Assembly (NCBI GenBank): GCA_964357355.1
Contig: CAYHKY010000019.1
Location: 1 to 22,443, forward strand
Direction of reading: 5' to 3'
Length of the DNA: 22,443 nucleotides
DNA from: CAYHKY01 sp964357355
GTDB taxonomy: Bacteria; Patescibacteriota; Microgenomatia; UBA10105
Of this stretch, positions 1-7,960 are shown in pieces. Made by a program: the position numbers and the translations under genes. Under the pieces are notes generated by a model. The model was not told where the DNA came from. It was given only the letters and a program-made list of their open reading frames with translations, and searched no databases. Within the stretch, counting starts at the first letter, position 1; each line of letters begins with the position of its first letter.

Positions 1-4
1 CTGA

Positions 5-244
5 GATTGTTGTAGGGTTCAATACCCTGCCAGCTCTGCTGCAGGGTTATTTATTGGGAAAAAACTCAAAGGTTCTTTTGCTCTCGTCAAAATAAGATCA
101 TTTGGTTCAAAACCTACTTGGTTACTCATCAAACACAAAGACGAATTTGTGGAAAATGGCTATGACGCCAAAAACTATGATTATTCAGAGGTATCAAAAC
201 TTTCATTGGAAGAAATAGCTTCGAAAGGTGATTCTCGGGGCTGA
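5..244 (+). CDS. 3' end of a LigD-type DNA 3'-phosphoesterase gene (partial, frame broken)
   Basis: From about base 47 the reading frame ending at TGA 242-244 matches the end of the phosphoesterase (PE) domain of DNA ligase D. Visible are GKKLKGSFALVK, then WLLIKHKDEF, then an acidic tail with LSLEEIASKG. In the family this domain trims 3'-phosphate or ribonucleotide ends during end joining, and it also occurs as a stand-alone protein. Only about 65 residues are present and the catalytic N-terminal half would lie upstream. The frame is closed by TGA at 2-4, while the +3 frame stays open across the first 98 bases. An intact gene would therefore need a frame change, possibly in the A6 run at 59-64. 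It may be a pseudogene, a sequencing error or a recombined remnant. It converges on recQ with one base between the stops. Confidence 0.5.
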   Translation, partial: DCCRVQYPASSAAGLFIGKKLKGSFALVKIRSFGSKPTWLLIKHKDEFVENGYDAKNYDYSEVSKLSLEEIASKGDSRG

Positions 245-245
245 T

Positions 246-2093
246 TTAATATCTATATAAGGAGGATCGCCTGCGCCTCGAAATATAAAAATTGTCTATT
301 TGTGGTCTTAATCCTCGTGGTTGACAATACGCTATAATTTCCTTGAGAAATGCGTCTGCATAAGCGGCAAGCTTCCGATCACCGACCCCTTTAATCTTTG
401 CAAATTGCGATACTGTCTGTGGAAAATAGGTCGCCATTTCTCGAAGTGAGGTGTCGGGAAAGATGATGTAAGGGGGAAGACTTTGTCTGTCAGCCAAATC
501 TTTTCGGAGTATTCGAAGACGATTAAATAATTCATGTTCCATGGATTTTTCCTGCATGTCTTCTTTCGCAATTGCTCGTCTTTCAAGTTTCGTGAGAAAA
601 ACATGTTGTTTTCCTTTCAAAACATAAGCGCTTTTGGTTGTGAGATTTATCGTGGGATATTGATCGCCCTCTCTGATTAAAAAGCCTAATTCAATCAGTT
701 CTTCGATAAGTGTTTGTAGTTGTTCGCGAGAATAATCTTTAACTATTCCAAATGTAGAAATCTCATTATGATGATTTTGGACTATCCGATTGATTTTTTT
801 ACCTGTCAAAATATTTGCTAAATAACGACTGCCAAATCGTCCTTGGACTCGATACACACAAGACATGATTTTTTGAGCAAGTATAGTTGCATCAAAAGTT
901 TCCCGCGGCGATAAACAATTATCACAAGCACTACAGTTATTTTCTACAATTTCTCCGAAATAGCTAAGTAAAGATTGTCTCCGACAAAGAGAACTTTTGG
1001 CAAAGCTTAGCATTTGGTTAAGTTGCCATTTTGCAATATCTCGCTCACGTTCATCCTCTTTTTGTTCTATGAAATATTCAATTTTTCGTTTATCTCCAAA
1101 ACTGAAAAATAAAACACATTCACTCGGTAGTCCATCTCTTCCGGCACGACCAATCTCCTGATAATATCGTTCTAAATTTGCGGGCAAGTCATGATGAATG
1201 ACAAATCGTACGTTTGGCTTGTCAATGCCCATACCAAAGGCGATAGTGGCTACAATTACTTCTATGTCTTCGTGAATAAATCGTTCCTGATGTGTTTTGC
1301 GGACTTCCGCCTTCATACCTGCGTGGTAGGGAAGTGCTTTGACCCCAGCTTGGATGAGGAAGCCGGCGATTCTCTCTACGGTATCTCTACTCTGACAATA
1401 AACGATACCTGATTGTCCCGTATGTTTTCTTAAATAGGAGAGGAGCTGTTTTTCAGGATCTTTCTTGTTTTCCACGATGAGTGTCAGATTAGGTCTGTTA
1501 AAGCTAGCCTGATATGATTTTGCATCTCTCAACTGAAGTTGAGTCATAATGTCTTGACGAACTCTCTTAGTGGCAGTTGCCGTAAGAGCAATTATTGGGA
1601 TTTGCGGAAATATTAGTCTGAATCTCTTTAACTCTCGATATTCAGGACGAAAATCATGACCCCATTCAGAGATACAGTGAGCTTCATCAATGGCAAACAA
1701 AGAGAGTGGTAATTGTTTTATAAAGTCTAGAAACTCATCTTGGATCAATCGCTCTGGAGCTACATATAAAATACGCATTTTATTTTGTCGCAATTCTGCT
1801 TTTACATTTTCTTGGTCATCTTGCGTCAATGAACTATTGAGGTACCCGGCCGCCACTCCATTTTGTCTCAAGTTATCTACTTGATCTTTCATAAGCGCTA
1901 TCAGCGGTGAAACGATGATAGTTATTCCATCTTGGATCAGAGCAGGTAGCTGATAGCATAAAGATTTGCCACTTCCAGTAGGCATGAGTACAAATACATC
2001 TCTTTTTGCCAATACATCGCCAATAATTTCTCTTTGAAGAGGGCGAAACGTAGAATACCCAAAATAATGCTTAAGAGGTATCTGTATATCCAT
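246..2093 (-). CDS. recQ: ATP-dependent DNA helicase RecQ
   Basis: A 3'-5' superfamily 2 helicase that unwinds forks, recombination intermediates and structured DNA. The 615 residues match a full-length RecQ. The N-terminal aromatic/Q motif is FGYSTFRPLQ (11-20), Walker A is PTGSGKS (38-44) and the DEAH box is 136-139, followed by the RecQ aromatic loop SEWGHDFRP. Motif VI is QEIGRAGRDG (312-321). Zinc ligands of the RQC region are C370, C387, C390 and C393. A winged-helix region follows (about 396-500) and an HRDC domain closes the protein (about 517-592). A short basic tail, RRRR near 606-609, follows HRDC. The ATG at 2091-2093 sits just downstream of a TATAAT box with a very short leader and no clear Shine-Dalgarno site. 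It is transcribed alone and converges on the phosphoesterase remnant. Confidence 0.97.
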   Translation of the reverse strand: MDIQIPLKHYFGYSTFRPLQREIIGDVLAKRDVFVLMPTGSGKSLCYQLPALIQDGITIIVSPLIALMKDQVDNLRQNGVAAGYLNSSLTQDDQENVKAELRQNKMRILYVAPERLIQDEFLDFIKQLPLSLFAIDEAHCISEWGHDFRPEYRELKRFRLIFPQIPIIALTATATKRVRQDIMTQLQLRDAKSYQASFNRPNLTLIVENKKDPEKQLLSYLRKHTGQSGIVYCQSRDTVERIAGFLIQAGVKALPYHAGMKAEVRKTHQERFIHEDIEVIVATIAFGMGIDKPNVRFVIHHDLPANLERYYQEIGRAGRDGLPSECVLFFSFGDKRKIEYFIEQKEDERERDIAKWQLNQMLSFAKSSLCRRQSLLSYFGEIVENNCSACDNCLSPRETFDATILAQKIMSCVYRVQGRFGSRYLANILTGKKINRIVQNHHNEISTFGIVKDYSREQLQTLIEELIELGFLIREGDQYPTINLTTKSAYVLKGKQHVFLTKLERRAIAKEDMQEKSMEHELFNRLRILRKDLADRQSLPPYIIFPDTSLREMATYFPQTVSQFAKIKGVGDRKLAAYADAFLKEIIAYCQPRGLRPQIDNFYISRRRRSSLYRY

Positions 2094-2108
2094 AGATTAT
2101 GAATATGT

Positions 2109-2114
2109 ATTATA
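2109..2114 (-). promoter_or_regulatory. -10 box of the recQ promoter
   Basis: Read on the minus strand this is a perfect TATAAT, 15 bases upstream of the recQ ATG. The matching -35 is weak (TTCAGT at a 16-base spacing). If used, the transcript would begin only about 8-10 bases before the start codon, so recQ would have an almost leaderless mRNA. Confidence 0.45.
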
Positions 2115-2169
2115 TCTGATCGTTTTTGAAACTGAATTAATATAAACTACAGGAAAGGAGAATTTAGTT

Positions 2170-2293
2170 ATGCTTAGCGATTTATATATATCGGGATACT
2201 AAATACGGATGGATTCCGGATTTACCAGACCAAAGAATATTTTATTATTCGCAAGTAAATAAATTTAGCTCGACAGATTTCTGGATTATTTAA
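2170..2293 (+). pseudogene. Remnant of a papain-like (C1A) peptidase N-terminus
   Basis: A strong Shine-Dalgarno site (AAGGAG, 2155-2160) lies nine bases before ATG 2170, but that frame ends after ten codons (MLSDLYISGY). Shifting one base at the TATATATA run (2183-2190) opens a second frame reading YRDTKYGWIPDLPDQR and then IFYYSQVNKF, up to TAA 2291-2293. GW(I/V)PDLPD(Q/H)RD is the typical opening of bacterial and archaeal papain-family C1A peptidases just before the mature domain. The catalytic Cys, His and Asn regions are absent. I read this as the frameshifted and truncated 5' end of a lost peptidase gene. Its ribosome site is stronger than those of neighbouring live genes. Assignment rests on one motif of about 10 residues. 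Confidence 0.4.
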
Positions 2294-2339
2294 GACGTGG
2301 AGTAGATAAGATATGAATTTATCCTGAGTTAGTTCATAA

Positions 2340-2894
2340 ATGAACAAAGCAAAAGCATTACTTGATCTAGCCAAAGAAATTGAAGAATGTCACGAATGTA
2401 AAAAAGATACCTTAGGTATGGCAGTTCCTGGAGAAGGTAATCCTGATGCAAAAATTGCTTTCATCGGTGAAGCTCCCGGGAAAACTGAAGCTGAAACCGG
2501 CAGGCCGTTTGTAGGACGATCGGGCAAACTCCTGCGGAGTCTGATTCGTGAAGTTGGATTGACTGAAAAAGAAGTATACATCACTAGTCCGGTAAAACGA
2601 TTACCTAAAAAAGGTACTCCAACGGATAAACAAATTACCCATGGACGGAAACATTTAATCAAACAATTACAGGTAATTAATCCTGAGATCATAGTTCTTT
2701 TAGGAAGCGTTGCTGTTAGAGCCATACTTGATGAGAAATTACCAGTACTAAAACGACATGGTGAAATAGTGAAAAAAAACGGGCGGAATTATTTCCTGAC
2801 ATTACATCCGGCTGCAGCGATCAGATTCGTGAAATTTAAAAAGATAATAATTTCCGATTTTGCAAAACTAAAACCACTCACTCTTTCACTTTAA
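2340..2894 (+). CDS. Uracil-DNA glycosylase, family 4/5-like, with half of the Fe-S cysteines
   Basis: Base-excision enzyme that removes uracil arising from cytosine deamination or dUTP misincorporation. The 184 residues carry the family motif GEAPG (43-47), the uracil pocket GRPFVGRSGKLL (54-65) and the second active-site motif HPAAA (156-160). Family 4 enzymes normally bind a 4Fe-4S cluster through four cysteines. Here only the first pair exists (C17 and C20, in CHEC). The third site, usually VKCRP, reads VKRLP (85-89), and the fourth, usually in a stretch before the QL motif, has no cysteine (HGRKHLIKQL, 101-110). The protein has no other cysteine. Either the cluster is lost or two cysteines bind something else. 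It converges on rnhB. Confidence 0.9.
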   Translation: MNKAKALLDLAKEIEECHECKKDTLGMAVPGEGNPDAKIAFIGEAPGKTEAETGRPFVGRSGKLLRSLIREVGLTEKEVYITSPVKRLPKKGTPTDKQITHGRKHLIKQLQVINPEIIVLLGSVAVRAILDEKLPVLKRHGEIVKKNGRNYFLTLHPAAAIRFVKFKKIIISDFAKLKPLTLSL

Positions 2895-2914
2895 TTCTTC
2901 GAATAATTAAAGTG
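2887..2914. terminator. Bidirectional terminator-like hairpin between udg and rnhB
   Basis: A perfect 10-bp inverted repeat, CACTTTAATT (2887-2896) and AATTAAAGTG (2905-2914), with loop CTTCGAAT. It spans the stop of the glycosylase gene and ends four bases from the stop of rnhB. The stem is AT-rich and lacks a long T tract, so termination strength is uncertain. Placement between convergent genes supports the role. Confidence 0.5.
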
Positions 2915-2917
2915 TGT

Positions 2918-3541
2918 CTAAATATCTAAACTAACTGGCATTATTTTTTGAAGACCTGAAGTCACGAAAATACTTCTATGATAATAGGTCATTTGATATT
3001 TCATTAGTGCTTCTTGATGTGTCTTTGTGCCGTACCCCATATTGTTACACCAACTATAACGAGGAAATTGTTGATGTAAACTTTTCATGATGGTATCCTT
3101 TTCCACTTTGGCGACAATTCCGGCTAATATAACTTCCGGTATTGTAGCATCAGCATTTATCACTGAACTTATGCAGTGAGTTTTACCTCTGACTTGTATT
3201 TTTAAATTGCCGTCAACAATAAATTCCGTTGCCTCAATTTTTTTTATCAGGCGCTTAAATATTTCTTTATTAGCCCAACCGATACCGTGATTATTTATAG
3301 ATCTTGCTGATATTATTTCTACCCAAATTTCCGCTTTAACTTTCTTAAGAGCCTGATAAATTAATATTCTGCGTGTCGGGTTCAGTAACTTTCCATCTTT
3401 TGCTTTGGTTTTGGCAAGTTGTTCAACCTCGGTAATAGAACAAGGCAAGATAACCGCCGTAGCAACCAGAGGTCCCGCCCACGCACCTCTGCCTGCTTCA
3501 TCTAGGCCGCAGATATGTTTTGATAAATTCAGATAGTTCAT
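2918..3541 (-). CDS. rnhB: Ribonuclease HII
   Basis: Cuts the RNA strand of RNA-DNA hybrids and starts ribonucleotide excision repair at single embedded ribonucleotides. The 207-residue length is normal. The signature GLDEAGRGAWAGPL (12-25) carries catalytic D14 and E15; most family members have PL or PW where this has AW. The third acid is D110 in IVDGN and the fourth D149 in AKVEKDTIM. The GYGTKTHQEAL segment is the usual C-terminal block (GYGTxxH). The ATG at 3539-3541 faces the alkA-type gene across a 39-base gap, so the two share a divergent promoter region. Confidence 0.96.
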   Translation of the reverse strand: MNYLNLSKHICGLDEAGRGAWAGPLVATAVILPCSITEVEQLAKTKAKDGKLLNPTRRILIYQALKKVKAEIWVEIISARSINNHGIGWANKEIFKRLIKKIEATEFIVDGNLKIQVRGKTHCISSVINADATIPEVILAGIVAKVEKDTIMKSLHQQFPRYSWCNNMGYGTKTHQEALMKYQMTYYHRSIFVTSGLQKIMPVSLDI

Positions 3542-3580
3542 TTGCTAAATATATTAAAATAATTTTGATACAATTAAAAC
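3542..3580. promoter_or_regulatory. Divergent promoter region rnhB / alkA
   Basis: Only 39 AT-rich bases separate two divergent start codons, so both promoters must lie here or inside the coding starts. On the plus strand TACAAT (3569-3574) is a good -10 candidate but sits only six bases before the ATG, implying a leaderless or near-leaderless mRNA. On the minus strand several AT-rich -10-like hexamers overlap. No Shine-Dalgarno site is visible for either gene. Confidence 0.35.
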
Positions 3581-4204
3581 ATGAAAATTATTCAGGAAAA
3601 CATAAATTCCTATCCAGCCATAATTCATTTGACCAAGGCTGACAAAGTATTGGCCGAAATTATAAATAAAGTACCCTCCTTAAACTGGGAGAAGGGCGAT
3701 AATTATTTCAAAAGCTTAGTTGAATCAATTATCAGTCAACAACTTTCAGGTAAAGCTGCAGATACAATTACAAAAAGATTTGAAAAATTGTTCACAAAAT
3801 TACCATATACTCCGCAAGACATTTTGAATTTTTCAGACGAGGAGGTACGAGCGGTAGGTATTTCATACGGAAAAGTTTCGTATATTAAGGATTTAGCCCG
3901 AAAAATTTTAGGAAAAGAATTGGATTTTGGTCATATTCACACATTTTCAGATGAGGATGTGATATTACATCTGACTCAAGTAAAAGGTATAGGTCGATGG
4001 ACAGCAGAAATGTTTCTCATGTTTTCCCTGGGACGCGAAGACGTGTTTTCATATGGAGATCAGGGACTTAAAAATGCAATTCAGAAAAATTACAGATTAA
4101 AAAGACCACTTTCCCGTAAAAAAATAGATAAAATATCCTCAAAATGGCGTCCATATCGTACTTGGGCATGTCGGTATCTATGGCGGAGTTTGGAGCTTGA
4201 ATAA
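3581..4204 (+). CDS. alkA: DNA-3-methyladenine glycosylase II (AlkA type, HhH-GPD)
   Basis: Removes alkylated purines such as 3-methyladenine to start base-excision repair. The 207 residues form a compact HhH-GPD protein without the N-terminal domain of E. coli AlkA. The N-terminal helix block is SIISQQLSGKAADTI (49-63). The helix-hairpin-helix is LTQVKGIGRWTAEMFLM (131-147). The catalytic aspartate is D160 in FSYGDQGLKNAI. The C-terminal helix WRPYRTWACRYLWR (189-202) matches the family's WxPyRsxAxxYLWR motif. There is no FCL-type cysteine set, so a MutY or Nth role is unlikely. It is first in a run of three plus-strand genes; the next start codon follows its stop by one base. Confidence 0.93.
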   Translation: MKIIQENINSYPAIIHLTKADKVLAEIINKVPSLNWEKGDNYFKSLVESIISQQLSGKAADTITKRFEKLFTKLPYTPQDILNFSDEEVRAVGISYGKVSYIKDLARKILGKELDFGHIHTFSDEDVILHLTQVKGIGRWTAEMFLMFSLGREDVFSYGDQGLKNAIQKNYRLKRPLSRKKIDKISSKWRPYRTWACRYLWRSLELE

Positions 4205-4205
4205 G

Positions 4206-5462
4206 ATGAAATCATACAAGTGGAATTGGGTATTATTGATTCTTATCATTCTCGCCGGCCTTTATTTGCGTTTCCACCGGATAGAAACTTCACTGCAATT
4301 CGGTTGGGATCAAGCCCGGGATTCGTGGAAGGTGAGGGATATTCTAGTCAAACACCAATTGGTCTTAAACGGACCTCGTACTGGCATTGGTCACTTTCAT
4401 CTGGGACCGCTCTACTACTATTTACTAGTGCCATTTTACTTTTTCACAAACCTTGACCCCTCTGCTGCCAATTATTTTAATATTTTGGTAAACATATTTA
4501 ATTTCGTAACAATTTATATAGTCACAAAAAAACTTATTTCCTCAAACGCCGGTCTGTTCGCGACTACTTTGTATGCATTTAATTACTACATGATTAATTA
4601 CGGTAAAATTCCGTGGAACGTATCGCTCGTTCCTGGCGTAGATTTTCTGATTTTTTATAGTTTGTACAAAGCGGTTACGGGAAACTATCGTTGGTACGCA
4701 GTTGCATTGGGATTAGCCGGAGTTTTTTTCCATCTCCACTTTACTGCAGTTCTTTTTGCACTCATTATTCCTTTGACAGTTTTATTTGTAAAAGATGAAA
4801 AATCAGCTCTTCTTTGGTGTATAAAGGGATCACCGTTACTATTAATTTGGTTGGTACCTACTGTTATCTATAATATTCAAAGCTATCAACATGAGTATTT
4901 CCGATATAAGGAATTTCTGGATATTTATTTATTGAAGTTCCATTTCCGGTGGTTATTGCATCGAATTCCCGATAGTCTGATCCAACTCGAGTTCTTACTT
5001 TTTTTCAAACAGTTGAAATGGTTAGTATATTTATTACCTACATTGTTTGCATTACTAATGTTTAGAGAAAAAGATAAAAACAGTAAGCAACTTGGGGTAT
5101 TATCATTAGTTTGGTTAATATCAACACTCATTGGGTTCACTTTTTACAGTGGACCGGTATCTGATTATTATTTTCTCTTAACTCTTCCGCCATTATTTAT
5201 TATGCTTCTTTATTTACAACAGAGACTAATTGCACGGAATAATTTTTTTATTATCGTTCTGGGATTTTTTTGGATATATTATTTCTTTCAAAACACCTCG
5301 TCACATTTGTTGAAACCAGTTGAAGGAGGATTAAATATGCAAAGAAATGAATCAGAACGGAAAATAAGAAATGGTGAATATTTACCTTACGACGAAGGCG
5401 ATATCAAATCATATTTTTATGCTATTTGGAAGGAAGATGGGAAGGAGTTTTGGAAGAAATAA
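4206..5462 (+). CDS. Membrane glycosyltransferase, GT-C fold (ArnT/PMT-like)
   Basis: A polytopic membrane protein of 418 residues, probably moving a sugar from a lipid-linked donor to an acceptor on the outer face of the membrane. The first membrane helix (about 7-22) is followed at once by an acidic outer loop, FGWDQARDSW (32-41), where GT-C enzymes keep their catalytic aspartate. Next comes GPLYYYLLVPFY, close to the PPLYYxL block of the ArnT/GT39 group. Roughly nine more hydrophobic segments follow, and a short polar C-terminal tail. I chose ATG 4206; a TTG at 4197 in the same frame would overlap the alkA stop. A GGAG at 4192-4195 is a possible ribosome site. The donor sugar and acceptor cannot be read from sequence. 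Confidence 0.85.
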   Translation: MKSYKWNWVLLILIILAGLYLRFHRIETSLQFGWDQARDSWKVRDILVKHQLVLNGPRTGIGHFHLGPLYYYLLVPFYFFTNLDPSAANYFNILVNIFNFVTIYIVTKKLISSNAGLFATTLYAFNYYMINYGKIPWNVSLVPGVDFLIFYSLYKAVTGNYRWYAVALGLAGVFFHLHFTAVLFALIIPLTVLFVKDEKSALLWCIKGSPLLLIWLVPTVIYNIQSYQHEYFRYKEFLDIYLLKFHFRWLLHRIPDSLIQLEFLLFFKQLKWLVYLLPTLFALLMFREKDKNSKQLGVLSLVWLISTLIGFTFYSGPVSDYYFLLTLPPLFIMLLYLQQRLIARNNFFIIVLGFFWIYYFFQNTSSHLLKPVEGGLNMQRNESERKIRNGEYLPYDEGDIKSYFYAIWKEDGKEFWKK

Positions 5463-5468
5463 TTATAT

Positions 5469-6665
5469 ATGACAGAAGAAGAAAAATTACTGCAAAAAAT
5501 CCAAAGTCTGTTTTTCTTTGGCGGATCCATCGCCGGTGTATTTCAAAATATATTTCTATTTAACCTGGGTAATTTTCGGACAATAGTAATTTATGACTGC
5601 CTTGCGTTATCTATATTATTTGTCATGTATTTGGTTTCCGGAAAACTACTTCAACGGTTTTCTTCGCGGACTTTGATGCGCGCAGGACTCTTTACTTTTG
5701 TTATTCTCAATACGTGTTTTTTTCTTCTTCGGGAGCAAGCAATTGACTATATTGTGCCATTGGGATTTCTTGCGGGTTTGGGTCACGGTCTTTTCTGGCC
5801 GGGAAATAATTTATCACAATATCTTCTCACTACCGCACATACACGTAGCCGTTATTTTGGTAGGCTAAATTTTTGGTTAAATATTGCATTAGCTTCTGGT
5901 CCAATCTTGGGTGGTTTGATAATAAGATTGTTTAGCTTGGTAAGCGAACCAATTTATGGTTACATGACTTTATTTTTGTTGGTAGCGGTGATTGACTTCT
6001 ATATATTACTGTTGGCGTTTCGTCTTCCCCGGCATGTCGGTATCAGTTTTTCCTTTGTGGATATTCTCCAGCATAAACGCAGTATAAGTTGGAAGATTGT
6101 GTTGGTACAACAATTTATTTTTGGACTATGGGATGTAGCGTTTGCTGCTTTTTCAGGCGTATTGATTTTCTTGATCGTCAAACAGGAATTATATGTTGGC
6201 GGAGTCAAGACTGTTTCGGCGCTTATTTTTGCAGTAGGAAGTATAGTAGCTGGGAAAATTTTGCAAAGATATAAATTCATGATTTTACCAGCAGCATACC
6301 TCAGTACTCTAGGACTTCTGCTATTTGGATTATTTCAAAATTGGTGGGGGATTGTTGCTTTTCTGCTACTGCCTAGTCTTGTCCAGCCATTTGTCAATGT
6401 GGCAACTTCCAAATCAATATATGACGTAATGGATGAGTCAAAGGAGAGTTGGCAGAATAAGTACCACTATTTAATTGAACGCGATAGCGTACTAGGATTA
6501 GCAAGAATTCTAAATTATGTAATTTTACTTTTTATTTTTACTCCGGAAAATCAAATTACAGTTGCCAAAACGTGGATACTCATTATTCCACTATTTCCGT
6601 TGTTGATTGGAACGTTACAATGGCTGCAGTATCGCAACTCAAAAATTCATGAAGTGTCTAGTTAG
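5469..6665 (+). CDS. Major facilitator superfamily membrane transporter
   Basis: The 398 residues contain about ten to twelve hydrophobic helices with the two-half layout of MFS carriers. The loop between helices 2 and 3 has GKLLQRFSSRTLMRAG, the family's motif-A position (GxLxDRxGRRxxL), though in a degenerate form. A later helix carries GLGHGLFWPGNNL, and the region around 117-137 (YFGRLNFWLNIALASGPILGG) resembles MFS proteins of unknown substrate. The ATG follows the glycosyltransferase stop by six bases, so the two are probably co-transcribed and may serve one envelope function. Its TAG overlaps the stop of the polymerase gene on the other strand. Substrate unknown. Confidence 0.85.
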   Translation: MTEEEKLLQKIQSLFFFGGSIAGVFQNIFLFNLGNFRTIVIYDCLALSILFVMYLVSGKLLQRFSSRTLMRAGLFTFVILNTCFFLLREQAIDYIVPLGFLAGLGHGLFWPGNNLSQYLLTTAHTRSRYFGRLNFWLNIALASGPILGGLIIRLFSLVSEPIYGYMTLFLLVAVIDFYILLLAFRLPRHVGISFSFVDILQHKRSISWKIVLVQQFIFGLWDVAFAAFSGVLIFLIVKQELYVGGVKTVSALIFAVGSIVAGKILQRYKFMILPAAYLSTLGLLLFGLFQNWWGIVAFLLLPSLVQPFVNVATSKSIYDVMDESKESWQNKYHYLIERDSVLGLARILNYVILLFIFTPENQITVAKTWILIIPLFPLLIGTLQWLQYRNSKIHEVSS

Positions 6666-7942
6666 CCAACATACGTTTCCCGTTCCCAGCCGGTTTGTTT
6701 TTCCAGTATGACATCGGCCATATCCAAGGCTCTGCCAAAGGCGATGCGGTCAAGGATTTTTCCTTCTTTTTGAATTCCGAACATAGTGCCGGGGATAATT
6801 GAAAACTCGCCCCACTTGTCGTTTATTCGATCTAACGCCTGAGTGAGCGCTCTTTTTTTGACTTCGTCCTGGAAAAGGGTTGTTTGAGTATACAAATTTT
6901 CTTCCAGGCAAAAACAGGTGACTGCAATTGAACGGACTGGTTTGAGAGGAAATGCATCTTCCAGTAGTTTCTTACTTGCACGAAAGATGTCATCGCTGGT
7001 GTACATCTTTTGGGGATATTTGTGTCCTTTGTGCCAGTATCCTTGATCAATCCCAAGTCCGAGATGTATGCCTTGGGCGGTAAGATGATTGTCTCTTAAT
7101 CTTCGGCCTACTTTTTCAACGAGTTTACATAACAGCTGTTCAATTTCTGATTTTTTGCTGGTTCGTTTGGGTAGCGCATATTGATGACCGATAGATTTTC
7201 TTGTGGCTTCAATTTCATCTATTGGGTGTCCGTGAAGCCTCAAGTACCAATAGTGGCCATTGACTGATTCAAATGCTGCTTTTAGTTGTTGTGGAGAAGC
7301 AAAATAAAAATTAACCGGAGTTTTTATTTTCAAACGGTTCAGTCTCAATTCATTACGTTCTTTGATGTAGGGTAGGTCAATTAGTTTCATGCTTGACAGA
7401 ATCCTCAAGATATTATGTTGGTTAATTTCATCGAGTCCATCAGGCTTATGAAGTCCTGCTGCCAGTTTAGCCAGATATGGATTGGTGGAAATACCAATTG
7501 ATACGGTGAGCCACTCGCCGATTTCAGATTTGATGCGCGTTTTGATTTCAAGAGCGATGTTCTTTAATGCTGAGGTGTTTCCCGTGACGAGATGGTCAAA
7601 ATTCAAAAGCATTTCATCAATTGAACGTACTGAAACTTCCGGAGTGTATTCGCTGAATAGTTTAACTAGCGCCCGGTTCACGAATCGGTATTTTGGCGGA
7701 TCAGAGGGGAGGATTATCAAATTCTGACAGAGTGCTTGACCTTCTTGTACCTGCATCCCGGTTTTGACGCCGAAGCGCTTTGCTTCAATTGAAGGCGCAA
7801 GGATGCAACCGCGGGGAGTGGTGTAAGCAGCAATTGCAATAGGTTTTCCCCGAAGTGAAGGGTTGGCCTGTTGTTCGATTGTGGCGAAGCAAGAGTTTAG
7901 ATCGATATGCATCCAAGTGGAAGGAGAAAGATTAAAATTCAT
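6662..7942 (-). CDS. dinB: Y-family DNA polymerase (DinB/Pol IV-like)
   Basis: Translesion polymerase that copies damaged templates at low fidelity. Of 426 residues, palm motif HIDLNSCFATIE (12-23) gives catalytic D14 and a phenylalanine steric gate (F19). The second metal motif is SIDEMLLN (107-114) with D109 and E110. Finger residues appear around 43-62 (PRGCILAPSIEAKRFG). The thumb/HhH part includes KPDGLDEI. A likely sliding-clamp binding motif, QTTLF (353-357), lies inside the little-finger region, followed by helix KKRALTQALDRINDKWG. A short extra tail runs to 426. M1 at 7942 has no clear ribosome site; M11 (7912) is an alternative start right at the palm motif. An 86-residue gene lies 18 bases upstream in the same direction, probably in one transcript. 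Confidence 0.93.
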   Translation of the reverse strand: MNFNLSPSTWMHIDLNSCFATIEQQANPSLRGKPIAIAAYTTPRGCILAPSIEAKRFGVKTGMQVQEGQALCQNLIILPSDPPKYRFVNRALVKLFSEYTPEVSVRSIDEMLLNFDHLVTGNTSALKNIALEIKTRIKSEIGEWLTVSIGISTNPYLAKLAAGLHKPDGLDEINQHNILRILSSMKLIDLPYIKERNELRLNRLKIKTPVNFYFASPQQLKAAFESVNGHYWYLRLHGHPIDEIEATRKSIGHQYALPKRTSKKSEIEQLLCKLVEKVGRRLRDNHLTAQGIHLGLGIDQGYWHKGHKYPQKMYTSDDIFRASKKLLEDAFPLKPVRSIAVTCFCLEENLYTQTTLFQDEVKKRALTQALDRINDKWGEFSIIPGTMFGIQKEGKILDRIAFGRALDMADVILEKQTGWERETYVG

Positions 7943-7960
7943 ATAATCTCAAATTTCAAA

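Noticed and set aside
12..37. tRNA or tmRNA 3' end (stem with TTCAATA loop, then CCAGCTC).
   Set aside because: Only the T-arm-like hairpin is visible. The spacing to the acceptor is one base off for tmRNA, no CCA follows, and the 5' half is outside the window.
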